Source: Pseudobutyrivibrio sp. MD2005 (GTDB lineage: Bacteria; Bacillota; Clostridia; Lachnospirales; Lachnospiraceae). From it: 64,000 bases of DNA. The stretch spans positions 124,001-188,000 of the forward strand of contig NZ_JHXE01000009.1 of NCBI RefSeq assembly GCF_000621865.1, written 5' to 3'. Below the pieces are notes generated by a model. It worked only from the letters and a program-made list of their open reading frames with translations, did not search any database and was not told the DNA's origin. Both the position numbers and the translations under genes were made by a program. Below are positions 63,516 through 64,000 of this stretch, piece after piece. The stretch's first letter is position 1; every line of letters begins with the position of its first letter.

Positions 63516-64000
63516 CTATTCAGTTGCCATATCTTTAAGAGTGTTCATAAGTATACGAACAGGTGGAAGTAGTAAAACCACAACAGTAAGAGCTAATTCT
63601 GCAAAAATATAAATTCCATTATAGATGATTGAATATGGAAGTGGGCTCATATTGTAATCAGCTGCGTATTCGCCGAAGAATAACCATCCAGATAATACAG
63701 CAAAGAAGTAACGGCCAAGAACAGCAAATATATATCCCTTTATAAGTCCATGTTTTGATTTAGAGAAGAATCCTGAAAGACCAAGAGCTCCAAAAGCAAG
63801 TATGTAATCAACTACTACCTGGATTGGAAAAAGTATATAAGGGTCAACGATTAGGTTGAGAAGGCCATAAGCAACACCAGTTACAATACCTACAATTGGT
63901 CCAAACCAAAATCCTGGTAAGCAAGCAACTAGCATTGAAAATAGTGTTATTGAACCACCCATTGGCAGTTTTATAAATTTGATGTTTGACAAAGCAAAAG
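63516..64000 (-). CDS. thiT: ECF thiamine transporter S component ThiT (partial)
   Basis: About 161 residues are visible; the N-terminus continues past the window edge. The frame runs through a TTG at 63992 without a break, and LSNIKFIKLPMGGSITLFSM is the conserved loop after the first membrane helix of ThiT, so the true start is outside. Thiamine-binding landmarks include WFGPIVGIVTGVAYGLLN and FPIQVVVDYILAFGALGLSG, and about five membrane segments are seen. It binds thiamine and works with a shared ECF module encoded elsewhere. Confidence 0.88.
   Translation of the reverse strand, partial: FALSNIKFIKLPMGGSITLFSMLVACLPGFWFGPIVGIVTGVAYGLLNLIVDPYILFPIQVVVDYILAFGALGLSGFFSKSKHGLIKGYIFAVLGRYFFAVLSGWLFFGEYAADYNMSPLPYSIIYNGIYIFAELALTVVVLLLPPVRILMNTLKDMATE

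Overview
The window looks like the chromosome of an anaerobic, fermentative Lachnospiraceae bacterium, most likely of the Butyrivibrio/Pseudobutyrivibrio group. Grounds for this: low-GC DNA with AAGGAGG-type ribosome binding sites, a SCIFF ranthipeptide with its radical SAM maturase, a fused SecDF, a lysine riboswitch, an [FeFe] hydrogenase with HydE/G/F next to a membrane-bound Ech [NiFe] hydrogenase, and a sigma-28 type promoter. The family is a confident call. The genus is inference. No tRNA, rRNA, CRISPR array or intact insertion sequence was found.

Layout. 1-7.6 kb: a YezG-like immunity protein, a MATE exporter, NAD(P)HX repair enzyme, a diguanylate cyclase with a pseudo-receiver tail, a K+ channel and a secreted amidase. 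7.6-10.3 kb: promoter, lysine riboswitch and terminator controlling dapA plus an NhaC-family transporter. 10.3-15.5 kb: TraX-like protein, uracil permease, upp and a large cyclic-nucleotide-domain protein. 15.54-16.15 kb: an imperfect 610-bp foldback. 16.2-20.6 kb: flotillin, a secreted glycosidase-like protein, a four-unit 75-bp tandem array of hairpins, an SdpI-like protein and a YhcG remnant. 20.7-26.4 kb: LacI-type regulator, ABC sugar importer and MalQ (maltodextrin use). 26.5-31.7 kb: lipoprotein PPIase, SCIFF peptide, its maturase and SecDF. 31.8-40.6 kb: serS, a GC-rich structured RNA with its own promoter, typA, cobO, dapB, a hydrolase, a second diguanylate cyclase, a PI-PLC-like protein and small unknowns. 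40.7-48.2 kb: beta-glucoside PTS under LicT-type antitermination with two RAT/terminator pairs, then a P-loop kinase and a GH13_18 phosphorylase-like enzyme behind a structured, repeat-containing leader. 48.3-59.1 kb: hydE-hydG-hydF-[FeFe] hydrogenase and then echABCDEF. 59.2-60.3 kb: small double-glycine leader peptides with zinc-binding motifs. 60.5-64 kb: a sigma-28 type gene, ispE, a GntR regulator, a DUF1934 protein and a partial thiT.

How the genes fit together. Sugars enter by the maltodextrin ABC system and the beta-glucoside PTS and are processed by MalQ, the GH1 enzyme and the GH13 phosphorylase. Fermentation electrons can leave as H2, with Ech likely coupling ferredoxin oxidation to ion pumping and the HydEFG/[FeFe] set giving a second hydrogenase route. 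Lysine level controls dapA and a probable lysine transporter.

The parts least explained by known families are the 610-bp foldback, the GC-rich RNA at 33.1-33.3 kb, the 75-bp hairpin array at 19.5 kb, the leader at 46.3 kb, and the cluster of double-glycine peptides, one of which carries a canonical C2H2 zinc-finger pattern.
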